Shown: positions 1 to 9,398, counted from the stretch's first letter. The stretch is 32,788 bases of DNA from JAFMPW01 sp040830565 (GCA_040830565.1 JBFOMC010000132.1:1-32788), one strand, 5' to 3'. Numbers and translations: made by a program. Notes: generated by a model not told the origin, from the sequence alone.

Positions 1-869
1 CCTCCCTTCGCGATATGTCTCTAGAGCAGAACCGCATTACCGGATCTATTGCAACAACAAATACCGCACTCTATGCAAGAATGAGTACGAATAATCAATG
101 TCTTGGGGTTGAAAGAATAGAATTAATTGTAAACCCCTCTCCCATAGTGGAAATGCAAGAGACCTATGTACTTTGTACGGATAATCCCAGCCTTTCCATT
201 ACAGGACCAGACGGCTTTGACGCCTACAGATGGATCAAGTTAAGTGCTACCGGAAATATGGAAATTGGAGACAAGAAGAATGCCCTTATCACCGAACTTG
301 GAACTTATGTCCTGGAGACAGGTTTCAATTATCACATTAATGGGGAAACTGTAAGTTGTGAAAATAGTACCACTTTCAAAGTTCTTCCTTCAAACAAAGC
401 GCAGATCCAGAATATTGAGATAAAGGATTTTTCTAATAACAATACAGTTCAGGTTGAAGTCACAGGAGATGGAGAATACCTCTATTCCCTTGATGCTGTT
501 AATTATCAGAAAAGCAATTTATTTGATAATGTGGAGCCGGGCTTTGTAACCGTGTACGTGAAAGATGTTTATGAATGCGGAATTACGGAAAAGGAAATCG
601 CTGTAATGGGGTATCCGAAATTCTTTACCCCAAACGGGGACGGAGTAAACGACTACTGGCAGCTTACCGGTGTTGAAAATTTGGTAGCGTCGGATGCTTT
701 TATTGCCATATATGACAGATATGGGGCCTTTGTCACACAGATAAGACCGGATGACATAGGATGGAATGGAGCGGCGAATGCACAGTCGCTCCCAGCTTCG
801 GATTATTGGTTTAGGATCAATCTAAAAGATGGAAGGGAATTTAAGGGGCATTTTGCACTTAAAAGGTAA
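1..869 (+). CDS. T9SS type B sorting-domain surface protein, C-terminal part (5' end outside window)
   Basis: The reading frame is open from base 3 with no stop before it, so this is the tail of a longer gene; the ATG at 15 is internal and no signal peptide follows it. The last ~85 residues (from YPKFFTPNGDGVNDYW to GHFALKR) match the gliding-motility-associated type B sorting domain that directs proteins through the type IX secretion system to the cell surface. Before it lies a SprB-like repeat (LYSLDAVNYQKSN...TVYVKDVYECG) and an Ig-like stretch with paired cysteines. The architecture is the same as in the three genes that follow, so it is the first visible member of a tandem paralog array. 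Surface function (adhesin or matrix protein) is inferred. The N-terminal repeats cannot be seen. Confidence 0.9.
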   Translation, partial: SLRDMSLEQNRITGSIATTNTALYARMSTNNQCLGVERIELIVNPSPIVEMQETYVLCTDNPSLSITGPDGFDAYRWIKLSATGNMEIGDKKNALITELGTYVLETGFNYHINGETVSCENSTTFKVLPSNKAQIQNIEIKDFSNNNTVQVEVTGDGEYLYSLDAVNYQKSNLFDNVEPGFVTVYVKDVYECGITEKEIAVMGYPKFFTPNGDGVNDYWQLTGVENLVASDAFIAIYDRYGAFVTQIRPDDIGWNGAANAQSLPASDYWFRINLKDGREFKGHFALKR

Positions 870-917
870 GTCGCTATGAAATGTAAAGAAGATAAGACAC
901 CAGAAAAAATTAACCAG

Positions 918-2654
918 ATGAAAAGAAAGTTCTCCATTCTTTTTTTGGTATTAAGTGTAGCTCTCGGCTATGGACAAGCCTGTGTTACGCTTACGAGCCC
1001 GGTAAATGGTGCGGTCGATGTGCCCGTAGATACTCAAATTACCTGGACAGAAGCAGATGAAAGTGTTCCAGGTTATATTATTTCTATAGGCACTACCCCT
1101 GGAGGAACAGATATTGTAAATCAGCGTGCGCTTGGTAGAGCCAATTCTTATAGCCCTCCACTTGGGCTGCCAGATAATACAGAAATATTCGTAACAATAA
1201 CCCTTTTCTTTTTTAATCAGCCCGATATCACCTGTCCTAGTGAATCCTTTAGAACTGAAGATGTGATTACTGCACCTGCCTGTACTTCGCTTCGAAATCC
1301 TGTAGACGGGGCGACTAATGTAAACACCGGTACCAATATCGCCTGGAACTATGCCCCCACCGCCACGGGTTACAGATTGTCACTAGGGACGACTCCGGGC
1401 GGCACAGATATATTAAATAATCAGGATGTTATGAACACCCTTTCTTTTACTCCTCCGGTAGAATTCCCGCCCAGCACGCAGATCTATGCCACTGTGATCC
1501 CCTATAATGAAAATGGGGTGCCTACGGGTTGTATAGAAGAGAGTTTTACAACAGGGGTTGTTGCTACCCTCCCGGGATGTGCCACTCTTATTTCCCCTGC
1601 CAATGGAGACACCAACGTATCTACGACTCCTTTAATAGAGTGGACAGCCGTACCCGGAGCAACAGGATACCGAGTGACCATAGGGAATACCCCTTTCTCC
1701 GCCGAAGTAATAGACAATGGGATTTTCCCCACCAACTCTACCCTGGTTATTGATTTTGAGCCAAACAGAACTTTCTTTATCACCATTATTCCATTTAATG
1801 ATGCTGGAGATGCTATAAATTGTGCGCAGGAGACTTTTTCTACCGTTCTTGGATGTGGCCCATTTGTCGATGCGGTGACAGGAGAAATAGTGACCTTAAA
1901 TCCTGAAATTGATTTTCCGGATACCGTCTCATTTTGTGAGAATGAGATCCCTGTAACCATCTCCTCAACAGACACTGCCGATGGGTTTAGATGGTTCAAG
2001 GTAGACGAGTTTGGCAATGAAAGCCTAATTTCAGACACTGCGGATGTAGACCTCACGGAAACCGGCGAATATCGTTACGAAGCCTACAATACGGTTTCAC
2101 AATCCGGAAATGACCTTGAGTGTCCTACCACTAAGAATTTTACGGTGGTCTCCTCGGCTCCTCCTGTAATCCGCGATATAAACATTTCCGAGACCGCTCT
2201 TGGTCTAAGGGTAGAGGTCATCGCAGAAGGTATAGGTGATTACGAATTTGCAATAGACGACATTAACGGGCCTTATCAGGATAGTAATGTATTTCCGAAT
2301 ATCACCGCAGGATCTCATACGGTATATGTCAGAGATAAAAACGGATGCGGTATTGTGGAACAGCAAATTGAACAAGATATTACTGTAGAAGGATTTCCTA
2401 AATTCTTCACTCCGAATGGAGATGGCATAAATGATTTTTGGCAATTTATTCCACCACCCCTTGCGGGAAGTAACACGGTGAATGTTATACATATTTTCGA
2501 CAGGTTTGGAAATCTATTGGCCCAAATAGATCCGGTATCCATCGGCTGGGACGGTAATTTTAATGGGCAACCTTTGCCTTCTTCAGATTATTGGTTTAAA
2601 GCGAGGGACAATTTGAACAACGAAATACGAGGTCATTTTGCGCTAAAGCGATAA
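918..2654 (+). CDS. T9SS type B surface protein with three FN3-like repeats
   Basis: The ATG at 918 is chosen over one at 876 because it begins a clean signal peptide (MKRKFSILFLVLSVALGYGQ); the earlier start would prepend 14 charged residues. The mature protein (578 aa with signal) carries three FN3-like repeats (about residues 21-115, 116-212, 213-308), each with a SPVNGA-V-V turn and the first two with a GTTPGGTDI motif. Next come an Ig-like domain (325-415), a SprB-like repeat (430-480, YEFAIDDINGPYQDSN) and the type B sorting domain (from FPKFFTPNGDGINDFW to GHFALKR). The family is exported by T9SS and held on the cell surface. It lies 48 bases after the previous paralog and 33 before the next. 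It has one more repeat than its two full-length downstream paralogs. The ligand is unknown. Confidence 0.9.
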   Translation: MKRKFSILFLVLSVALGYGQACVTLTSPVNGAVDVPVDTQITWTEADESVPGYIISIGTTPGGTDIVNQRALGRANSYSPPLGLPDNTEIFVTITLFFFNQPDITCPSESFRTEDVITAPACTSLRNPVDGATNVNTGTNIAWNYAPTATGYRLSLGTTPGGTDILNNQDVMNTLSFTPPVEFPPSTQIYATVIPYNENGVPTGCIEESFTTGVVATLPGCATLISPANGDTNVSTTPLIEWTAVPGATGYRVTIGNTPFSAEVIDNGIFPTNSTLVIDFEPNRTFFITIIPFNDAGDAINCAQETFSTVLGCGPFVDAVTGEIVTLNPEIDFPDTVSFCENEIPVTISSTDTADGFRWFKVDEFGNESLISDTADVDLTETGEYRYEAYNTVSQSGNDLECPTTKNFTVVSSAPPVIRDINISETALGLRVEVIAEGIGDYEFAIDDINGPYQDSNVFPNITAGSHTVYVRDKNGCGIVEQQIEQDITVEGFPKFFTPNGDGINDFWQFIPPPLAGSNTVNVIHIFDRFGNLLAQIDPVSIGWDGNFNGQPLPSSDYWFKARDNLNNEIRGHFALKR

Positions 2655-2687
2655 CAGAATAATTGGTCTCCTTTATAATTTGATGAT

Positions 2688-4136
2688 ATGCACAAGAGGG
2701 CATTGTATTTCATATTACTTTTAATCACCTGCACGGCCGGAGCTCAGGAATGCCCTAAATTGACCTATCCTCCTAACGGTTCTGTTGGCATTCCCGTTGA
2801 TGCTACCATCACCTGGCCGCCTGTAAATGGCATTGTAGGATATCTAATTTCCCTCGGCACCACTCCGGGAGGTGGCGATATTCTCCGTAGGCGTTCTGCC
2901 GGACTGACAAATTCCTATACTCCGGAAGTCGGGTTACCCGATGATACCCTCATATATGTTACCATTGAGCTGTTTATTGCAGATCAACCCCTTAAAGTAT
3001 GTACCGTTGAATCCTTTTCAACAGAGGATGTCACCACTCCACCTGAATGTACTTCACTAACCAAACCGGTTAATAACGAATCAGGAGTAAGCGTAAACTC
3101 TGACATTAATTGGGCATATGCACCAAAGGCAACCGGTTATCGGATTAGCATGGGATCTTCTCCCGGAGGTACAGACATTGTGGACGATTTGGATGTAGGG
3201 AATGTGTTAGCCTATAATCCGCCTAAGCTCCCACAGGACGCGACGGTCTATGTTCAGATAACTCCCTATAATGAAAATGGGGAAGCCACGTCATGTAGGG
3301 AAGAAAGTTTTAATACCGGAGCGGCCGTATTCAACTGCGGCCCTTTTAGAGATCCGGTTAGTGGGCAGATGGTAAATTTAAGACCAGTCGTAGATTTTCC
3401 AAATATTGTAGGGCTTTGTCAGGGTAATGTTCCCGCCACGGTAAGTAGTAATGATGAGGCACATGGCTTTAGGTGGTATGCTATAAATGAAGATGGTTCC
3501 CAGACTTTGCTTTCCACCTCAAGGGATGTTTCCATTTCTTTTTTGGGGACCTACAGGTATGAGGCTTATAATGTGATAGAAGAGTTGGGTAATAGCGTTG
3601 AATGCGTAAGTGTAGTAGATTTTTCCGTGGTATTTTCTGATATCCCAACGATAACCGCAATAAACGTCACGCGAAGTTCCGCTGGCCTACAGGCTGAAAT
3701 ACTAGCTGAGGGGATAGGTGATTTTGAATACGCATTGGATGATATTAATGGCCCCTATCAGGACAGTAATTTCTTTACCAATCTATCTCCAGGTGCACAT
3801 GACGTTTATGTCAGAGACAAAAATGGTTGCGGCATTAGCAAGGGATTAATTGAAGCTGAACTGAGTAATGACGATTTCCCGAGATTCTTTACCCCCAATG
3901 GTGACGGTATCAATGATCGTTGGTACATACAACCCAATAAGGAGGGAAGGATTAAAGAGTTGGAGTATTTGTATATTTTTAATAGGTACGGTGTACTTCT
4001 GGCTCAGGTAACCAAATCCTCAAAGGGATGGGACGGCAATTTCAATGGCAAACCGCTTCCCTCTTCGGTCTATTGGTTCAAAGCAGCCGATAACTACAGC
4101 AATATTGTTCGCGGGTATTTCATGCTAAAACGATAA
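2688..4136 (+). CDS. T9SS type B surface protein with two FN3-like repeats
   Basis: The gene encodes 482 residues and starts with the signal peptide MHKRALYFILLLITCTAGAQ. Two FN3-like repeats (about 21-112 and 113-205, with GTTPGGGDI and GSSPGGTDI) are followed by an Ig-like domain (225-315), a SprB-like repeat (FEYALDDINGPYQDSN...VRDKNGCG) and the type B sorting domain (FPRFFTPNGDGINDRW to GYFMLKR). Third member of the tandem array. Compared with its neighbours the sorting domain is the most diverged (RWYIQPNKEGRIKELEY; GYFMLKR instead of GHFALKR) but the NGDGIND core is intact, so export is expected. Cell-surface location is known for the family; the binding partner is not evident. Confidence 0.9.
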   Translation: MHKRALYFILLLITCTAGAQECPKLTYPPNGSVGIPVDATITWPPVNGIVGYLISLGTTPGGGDILRRRSAGLTNSYTPEVGLPDDTLIYVTIELFIADQPLKVCTVESFSTEDVTTPPECTSLTKPVNNESGVSVNSDINWAYAPKATGYRISMGSSPGGTDIVDDLDVGNVLAYNPPKLPQDATVYVQITPYNENGEATSCREESFNTGAAVFNCGPFRDPVSGQMVNLRPVVDFPNIVGLCQGNVPATVSSNDEAHGFRWYAINEDGSQTLLSTSRDVSISFLGTYRYEAYNVIEELGNSVECVSVVDFSVVFSDIPTITAINVTRSSAGLQAEILAEGIGDFEYALDDINGPYQDSNFFTNLSPGAHDVYVRDKNGCGISKGLIEAELSNDDFPRFFTPNGDGINDRWYIQPNKEGRIKELEYLYIFNRYGVLLAQVTKSSKGWDGNFNGKPLPSSVYWFKAADNYSNIVRGYFMLKR

Positions 4137-4141
4137 CAGCC

Positions 4142-4174
4142 TATAAGCAGCTTATTCAATAACGCTTGCTTATA
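4142..4174. other. Inverted repeat between two array genes
   Basis: TATAAGCA (4142-4149) pairs perfectly with TGCTTATA (4167-4174) around a 17-base loop. It starts 5 bases after the stop codon of the third array gene and ends 11 bases before the next start. No T tract follows, so it may attenuate or protect a shared transcript rather than terminate it. The role is inferred. Confidence 0.4.
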
Positions 4175-4185
4175 ACCTTTAACCA

Positions 4186-5637
4186 ATGCTAAAAAAATTA
4201 GTCATAATTGTTTATGTAGTAACAGGCCTTGTGGCAAGGGCTCAACAATGTCCGGAAATTAGTTTCCCTTTAGACGGAGCAACTGACATAGCCGTAGATG
4301 CCACGATCACATGGCCGGCTGTTGAAGGAATTAACGGGTATGTCATTTCTTTGGGCACCTCACCAGGCGGAACAGAGCTACTAAACAGCCACCCAACGGG
4401 GCAAGATAATTTTTACACAGCTCCTCTTGGGCTACCTGATAATACTATGATCTACGTGAGTTTTAACCTTATCCCTTTTGATGGCCCTCCCATTGTCTGT
4501 AGCGGAATAATGTTCAGAACTGTAGACGTTACTATCCCACCTCCTTGTACCCTTTTGACCGGCCCGGATAACAATGCGTCAAACGTTACCATAGTTACAG
4601 ATTTTAGTTGGGCATATGCCCCCACCGCCACGGGGTATAGGATCGCGATAGGGACCAGCCCGGGAGGTACTGAAATTCTAAACGACCTGGATGTAGGTAA
4701 TACCCTCCTTTATGAGCACCCTACTGACCTGCCTCAGTTTGCAGAGATCTATGTGCGCATAACGCCTTACAATGAAAATGGTTCTCTGCAAAATTGCACT
4801 GAGGAAAGTTTCTTTACAGGACCGGCCATGGATTACTGTGAACCCTTTATTGATGAAAATACAGGGGAGTTGATCGATTTGAGGCCTACAATTGAATTTC
4901 CAAATATTGTTGGAATCTGTAGTGACGAACTTCCCTTTGTTGTGAGCAGCCAGGATATTGCGGAAGGCTATCGATGGTACAGAACCAATTCAGGAGGCCC
5001 GGAAACCCTACTCTCAGAAACCCGGGAGCTGCCACTTTTAGAACCTGGCAGATACCGTTATGAGATCTATAACTCCATTGTGGTGTCTGGGATAAGGATC
5101 TTCTGCACCAACTCCAAGCTCTTTGATGTGGTGGTTTCAGAAACTGCCACCATAGTTGGCATGGATATCGTCAACCTCCCACAGGGACGACAGGTAACCG
5201 TCAGAGTCACAGGGATGGGTGATTACGAATATGCTCTGGACGATGCCGACGGCCCCTATCAGGATAGCCCGGTGTTTAGCGAAGTAAGGCCGGGGCCTCA
5301 TACGGCCTATGTGCGGGATAAGAATGGTTGTGGTATTGCCCAAAGGACAGTAGATAGGGATTTAACCCGAAGCGACTTCCCCCGTTTTTTTACCCCGAAC
5401 GGTGATGGAATTAACGACTTCTGGCAATTTGTCCCCCCAGAAGAAAATTTTGAAAATCGCTTAACACTTATTTCCATTTTTGATCGATACGGGAATTTGC
5501 TGGCCCAAATTAGTCCTGGCACCCAGGGATGGGACGGAAAATTTCAAGGAACGCTTCTTCCTTCTTCAGATTATTGGTTTAAAGCGCTCATAGCAGACGG
5601 CCCGGAAATTCTGGGGCATTTTGCCTTAAAACGATGA
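4186..5637 (+). CDS. T9SS type B surface protein with two FN3-like repeats
   Basis: The gene encodes 483 residues, starting with the signal peptide MLKKLVIIVYVVTGLVARAQ. Two FN3-like repeats (GTSPGGTEL and GTSPGGTEI motifs), an Ig-like domain, a SprB-like repeat (YEYALDDADGPYQDSP...VRDKNGCG) and the type B sorting domain (FPRFFTPNGDGINDFW to GHFALKR) follow in the same order as in the preceding paralog. It is the last member of the array and is followed 14 bases later by a strong hairpin. Parts of its DNA are identical to the second array member (27 bases at 5560-5586 match 2577-2603), which points to recent duplication or conversion. Function beyond surface exposure is not known. Confidence 0.9.
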   Translation: MLKKLVIIVYVVTGLVARAQQCPEISFPLDGATDIAVDATITWPAVEGINGYVISLGTSPGGTELLNSHPTGQDNFYTAPLGLPDNTMIYVSFNLIPFDGPPIVCSGIMFRTVDVTIPPPCTLLTGPDNNASNVTIVTDFSWAYAPTATGYRIAIGTSPGGTEILNDLDVGNTLLYEHPTDLPQFAEIYVRITPYNENGSLQNCTEESFFTGPAMDYCEPFIDENTGELIDLRPTIEFPNIVGICSDELPFVVSSQDIAEGYRWYRTNSGGPETLLSETRELPLLEPGRYRYEIYNSIVVSGIRIFCTNSKLFDVVVSETATIVGMDIVNLPQGRQVTVRVTGMGDYEYALDDADGPYQDSPVFSEVRPGPHTAYVRDKNGCGIAQRTVDRDLTRSDFPRFFTPNGDGINDFWQFVPPEENFENRLTLISIFDRYGNLLAQISPGTQGWDGKFQGTLLPSSDYWFKALIADGPEILGHFALKR

Positions 5638-5651
5638 GCATTATTATTTAG

Positions 5652-5690
5652 AAAAGCTAGGACATAAAACCACCTAGCTTTTGTATTTTT
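5652..5690 (+). terminator. Terminator hairpin closing the T9SS paralog array
   Basis: AAAAGCTAGG (5652-5661) pairs perfectly with CCTAGCTTTT (5673-5682) around an 11-base loop and is followed by TGTATTTTT. It lies 14 bases after the last array stop codon and ends just before uvrB, so it probably separates the two transcription units. The uvrB promoter must overlap this short region or lie upstream of it. Confidence 0.75.
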
Positions 5691-5696
5691 AACTTT

Positions 5697-7685
5697 ATGA
5701 AGTTTAAGGTAATTTCGGAGTTTAAACCCACAGGGGATCAACCGGAGGCAATCAGTGAATTGACCGAGGGAATATTAGAAAATGAGCGATATCAAACACT
5801 CTTGGGGGTTACGGGTTCCGGGAAGACTTTTACGGTAGCCAATGTCATTGAACAGGTGCAACGGCCAACCCTTGTTCTGGCTCATAACAAAACCTTGGCT
5901 GCCCAGTTGTACTCAGAGTTCAAACAGTTCTTTCCTAATAACGCCGTGGAATATTTTGTGTCCTATTACGACTATTATCAGCCAGAAGCTTATATTCCAA
6001 CGAGTGGACTTTATATTGAAAAGGACCTATCTATCAATGAGGATATCGAAAAATTACGCTTAAGTGCTACTTCCTCGCTCTTATCAGGGAGAAGGGATGT
6101 GCTAGTCGTTGCCTCAGTGTCTTGTCTTTACGGAATTGGGAATCCGGCCGAGTTCCAGAAAAATGTGATCTCCGTCAAAAAAGATCAGGTCATTTCACGA
6201 ACCAAATTTTTACATCAGCTTGTACAAAGCTTGTATTCCAGGACTACCGCAGATTTCAGGAATGGGAATTTTAGAGTAAAAGGAGACGTGGTGGATGTAT
6301 TTCCCAGTTATGCGGACCATGCTTTTAGAATCCATTTCTTTGGAGACGAAATTGAAGAGATAGAGGCCTTTGATCCCTTTAAAAATAAGCTTCTGGAGGT
6401 CTATGAAAACCTAAATATCTATCCGGCCAATATGTTCGTGACCTCCCCGGATATCCTCCAAAACGCCATTCATTTAATTCAGGACGATTTGGTCAGTCAG
6501 GTGGCTTATTTTAAGGATATAGGCAAACCTCTCGAAGCGAAGCGCCTGGAAGAAAGAACCAATTTTGATCTCGAAATGATCAGGGAACTTGGTTACTGTT
6601 CCGGAATTGAAAACTACTCGAGATATTTAGATGGGAGGGAACCTGGCACAAGACCCTTTTGTTTGCTTGATTATTTTCCGGACGACTATTTAATGGTAGT
6701 AGACGAGAGCCATGTTACCATCCCGCAGGTGCACGCCATGTACGGGGGCGACCGTTCCCGAAAGGAGAATTTGGTTGAATATGGTTTTAGATTGCCCGCT
6801 GCAATGGATAACAGACCCTTAAAGTTCGAAGAGTTCGAAGCCTTGCAAAATCAAGTGATCTATGTGAGTGCGACACCGGCCGACTACGAATTGCAACATA
6901 GCCAGGGTGTCTATGTAGAGCAGGTCATAAGGCCAACCGGCCTGTTAGACCCGGAGATAGACGTACGACCCAGCCAAAACCAAATAGACGATCTTGTTGA
7001 AGAGATACAACAACGGGTGGAAAAAGACGAACGTACCCTAGTTACTACTTTAACCAAGCGTATGGCCGAAGAACTGGCCAAGTACTTGGCCAGGATAAGT
7101 ATCAGGTGTAGATATATCCACAGCGATGTGGATACCTTGGAACGCGTGGAGATCATGCAAGACCTTCGTAAGGGGATCTTTGATGTCTTGATCGGCGTGA
7201 ATCTGTTACGTGAAGGTCTGGACCTACCTGAAGTTTCTCTGGTAGCCATTTTAGATGCAGATAAGGAAGGTTTTTTGAGAAGTAACCGATCCCTCACTCA
7301 AACCGTTGGACGTGCCGCCCGCCATTTAAATGGAAAGGCAATTATGTATGCCGACCAAATTACAGATAGTATGCAAAAGACCATAGATGAGACCAATTAT
7401 CGAAGAGAAAAACAGATGACATACAACCTGGAACATAACATTACACCCAAAGCTTTAAACAAAAGTTTAGACAGCGCGCTTGCCAAAAATTCTGTCTCTA
7501 CTTTTCATTTTGAAAAGGAGGAAATGCGAGCTGCGGAACCAGACATTAACTACCTTACTAAGGAGCAAAAAGAACAGCTCATAAGAGACAAAAGAAAGGC
7601 TATGGAAAAGGCAGCAAAAGAGTTGGATTTTATGCAAGCCGCCAAGTTGAGGGATGAGATAAAAATGTTGCAAAAACAGGAGTAA
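5697..7685 (+). CDS. uvrB: Excinuclease ABC subunit B (UvrB)
   Basis: UvrB is the damage-verifying helicase-like subunit of nucleotide excision repair; it receives damaged DNA from UvrA and recruits UvrC. The 662-residue length is normal. Visible marks are Walker A GVTGSGKT (37-44), the beta-hairpin YYDYYQPEAYIP (90-101) that locks DNA, the Walker B-type VVDESH, helicase motif VI QTVGRAARH, and a C-terminal UVR domain (about 625-662, KELDFMQAAKLRDEIK) that contacts UvrC. uvrA and uvrC are not in the window. It stands alone, 59 bases after the T9SS array. Nothing is missing from the catalytic core. Confidence 0.98.
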   Translation: MKFKVISEFKPTGDQPEAISELTEGILENERYQTLLGVTGSGKTFTVANVIEQVQRPTLVLAHNKTLAAQLYSEFKQFFPNNAVEYFVSYYDYYQPEAYIPTSGLYIEKDLSINEDIEKLRLSATSSLLSGRRDVLVVASVSCLYGIGNPAEFQKNVISVKKDQVISRTKFLHQLVQSLYSRTTADFRNGNFRVKGDVVDVFPSYADHAFRIHFFGDEIEEIEAFDPFKNKLLEVYENLNIYPANMFVTSPDILQNAIHLIQDDLVSQVAYFKDIGKPLEAKRLEERTNFDLEMIRELGYCSGIENYSRYLDGREPGTRPFCLLDYFPDDYLMVVDESHVTIPQVHAMYGGDRSRKENLVEYGFRLPAAMDNRPLKFEEFEALQNQVIYVSATPADYELQHSQGVYVEQVIRPTGLLDPEIDVRPSQNQIDDLVEEIQQRVEKDERTLVTTLTKRMAEELAKYLARISIRCRYIHSDVDTLERVEIMQDLRKGIFDVLIGVNLLREGLDLPEVSLVAILDADKEGFLRSNRSLTQTVGRAARHLNGKAIMYADQITDSMQKTIDETNYRREKQMTYNLEHNITPKALNKSLDSALAKNSVSTFHFEKEEMRAAEPDINYLTKEQKEQLIRDKRKAMEKAAKELDFMQAAKLRDEIKMLQKQE

Positions 7686-7799
7686 TTTGATGTGATTTTC
7701 TTCTGAAGTTTGTAAATTTTACTAAAATTTCAAAAATGTTACTTTTTTCATTAAATAATATTAATTAAAAATCTGAATTTAAATTTATTACAAATATTT

Positions 7800-7815
7800 T
7801 TTAGACTTGTCTAAA
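7800..7815. promoter_or_regulatory. Inverted repeat overlapping the start codon of the M20 gene
   Basis: TTTAGAC (7800-7806) and GTCTAAA (7809-7815) form a 7-base inverted repeat with a 2-base spacer; the last A is the first base of the ATG. The surrounding 7686-7814 spacer is very AT-rich and otherwise shows no clear promoter. It could be an operator or a translation-blocking structure; this is inference. Confidence 0.3.
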
Positions 7816-9362
7816 TGGCGAAATCGATCTTTTTTCAACGCTTTTTTATAGTTTTTTTACTCAACTTTTTTGCTTTTCCTACCCACCTTAAAAGTCAGTC
7901 GATTTCGGTTAAAAAAATGGAGCAACTGGCCGAAGAAAAATTTCCTGATGCCCTAAGCAATTTGACCACATTTTTAAGGCTTCCAAACAATGGAAATTTT
8001 CCGGATCAGGTACAGGAGAATTTGGAGTATTGCGATTCCATTTTCAGACTACTCAATTTTAAAACTCAGGTTTTAGAGACCCCTGGAGCTCCCCTACTCT
8101 TTGCCGAAAAGTTGAGTTCAAAAAAAGACAAAACCATTTTATTTTATCTTCAAATAGATGGGCAACCTGTAGATACTTTGGAGTGGGATCAGGCAGATCC
8201 TTTTGATCCGGTTATCAAAAGCAAGGCTGCTGATGGCCAATGGAAAAAAATACCCCAGGAAGGAGAAACCATTAAATTTGATCCTGAATTTCGGATCTTC
8301 GCAAGATCGGCATCAGATTCTAAGGGTCCTGCTATGGCTTTTATATCCGCCTTACAGATTCTGAAAGCCCAGGGATTACATCCGCAATTTAACATCAAAG
8401 TGATCATGGACTTCCAGGAGGAGCTTGGATCACCTCATTTACCTGAGGCAGTAAAAAACCACAAAAAACTTCTTGTCGCTGATTATTTGCTTATCATGGA
8501 TGGCACCAGGCACCTTTCAAATTGGCCCACAATCACCTATGGGGCAAGAGGCATAGCCACTGCAAGCTTACGGATCTTTGGCCCTAAAACCCCGCTACAT
8601 AGTGGACAATATGGAAATTTTGCTCCCAACCCCATATTTGAAGCGTCCAAGCTGATTGGAAGCCTCAAGGATGCTTCCGGAAGAGTTACACTTCCTGGGT
8701 TTTATGACGGTATAAAGCTCTCAGAAAAAGAGAAAACCGCTTTAAACAGCCTTCCGGAAAATGAGGACAGCCTTAAACTTCGTCTCGGAATTTCAAAAGC
8801 AGATCGCGTAGGGGCCTCCTATCAGGAAGCCTTACAATACCCCACACTTAATATAAGAGGCCTACGATCCGCATGGGTAGGTAAAGAGGTTAGAACCGTA
8901 ATACCAGACGAGATGCTCATAGAATTTGACCTCAGGTTGGTTCCCGAATCTGATGGGGAGCGCCTCATAGGTCTTTTAAGGAAACACATTGTAAACCAAG
9001 GGTATCATCTGGTAGACAGCATTCCAACTGAAAAAGAGAGACAGGATTTTCCAAAACTAGCCAACTTTAAGTACCGCCTGGGATCACTTCCGTTTAGGAC
9101 GAACATGGACTCCGAATTGGGACGATATCTAAATAAGGCAATGGAGAAAGTATTCGGGAAACGAGTGGTGAACATGAGATCCACTGGCGGGTCTCAACCG
9201 GTAGCACCCTTTGTTCATTCCTTAGGCGTACCTGCCGTTTCTATCAGGATCCCAAATCCTGATAACAGTATCCATGCTCCAAATGAAAACCTTCGTTTTG
9301 GTAACTATCTGGAGGGCATCTTAATGTGTTTGGCTATTTTAAATCAGCCCACATCCCATTGA
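7815..9362 (+). CDS. Secreted M20/M25/M40-family metallo-hydrolase
   Basis: M20 enzymes are two-zinc hydrolases that cleave dipeptides or acyl-amino bonds. A signal peptide (about residues 1-28) suggests periplasmic location. Most family landmarks are present: SDSKGP with the bridging Asp168, QEELGS with Glu202/Glu203 (general base and ligand), MDGTR with Asp229, and a late NSIHAPNE with His487. The dimerisation domain lies between. The first metal-ligand motif, normally HxD before a PVD-W-DPF-P stretch, reads LQIDGQPVD, so His is replaced by Gln113 while Asp115 is kept. This may be a subfamily trait or may reduce activity. At 515 residues it is of usual length. Substrate cannot be assigned. 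Confidence 0.88.
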   Translation: MAKSIFFQRFFIVFLLNFFAFPTHLKSQSISVKKMEQLAEEKFPDALSNLTTFLRLPNNGNFPDQVQENLEYCDSIFRLLNFKTQVLETPGAPLLFAEKLSSKKDKTILFYLQIDGQPVDTLEWDQADPFDPVIKSKAADGQWKKIPQEGETIKFDPEFRIFARSASDSKGPAMAFISALQILKAQGLHPQFNIKVIMDFQEELGSPHLPEAVKNHKKLLVADYLLIMDGTRHLSNWPTITYGARGIATASLRIFGPKTPLHSGQYGNFAPNPIFEASKLIGSLKDASGRVTLPGFYDGIKLSEKEKTALNSLPENEDSLKLRLGISKADRVGASYQEALQYPTLNIRGLRSAWVGKEVRTVIPDEMLIEFDLRLVPESDGERLIGLLRKHIVNQGYHLVDSIPTEKERQDFPKLANFKYRLGSLPFRTNMDSELGRYLNKAMEKVFGKRVVNMRSTGGSQPVAPFVHSLGVPAVSIRIPNPDNSIHAPNENLRFGNYLEGILMCLAILNQPTSH

Positions 9363-9398
9363 AAGAAGGTATTCTCCCTGTTCAATTGCTTCTAAACA

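Noticed and set aside
1502..2542. Long open frames on the - strand inside the T9SS genes
   Set aside because: They lie wholly within well-supported coding sequence and have no recognisable domain or signal.
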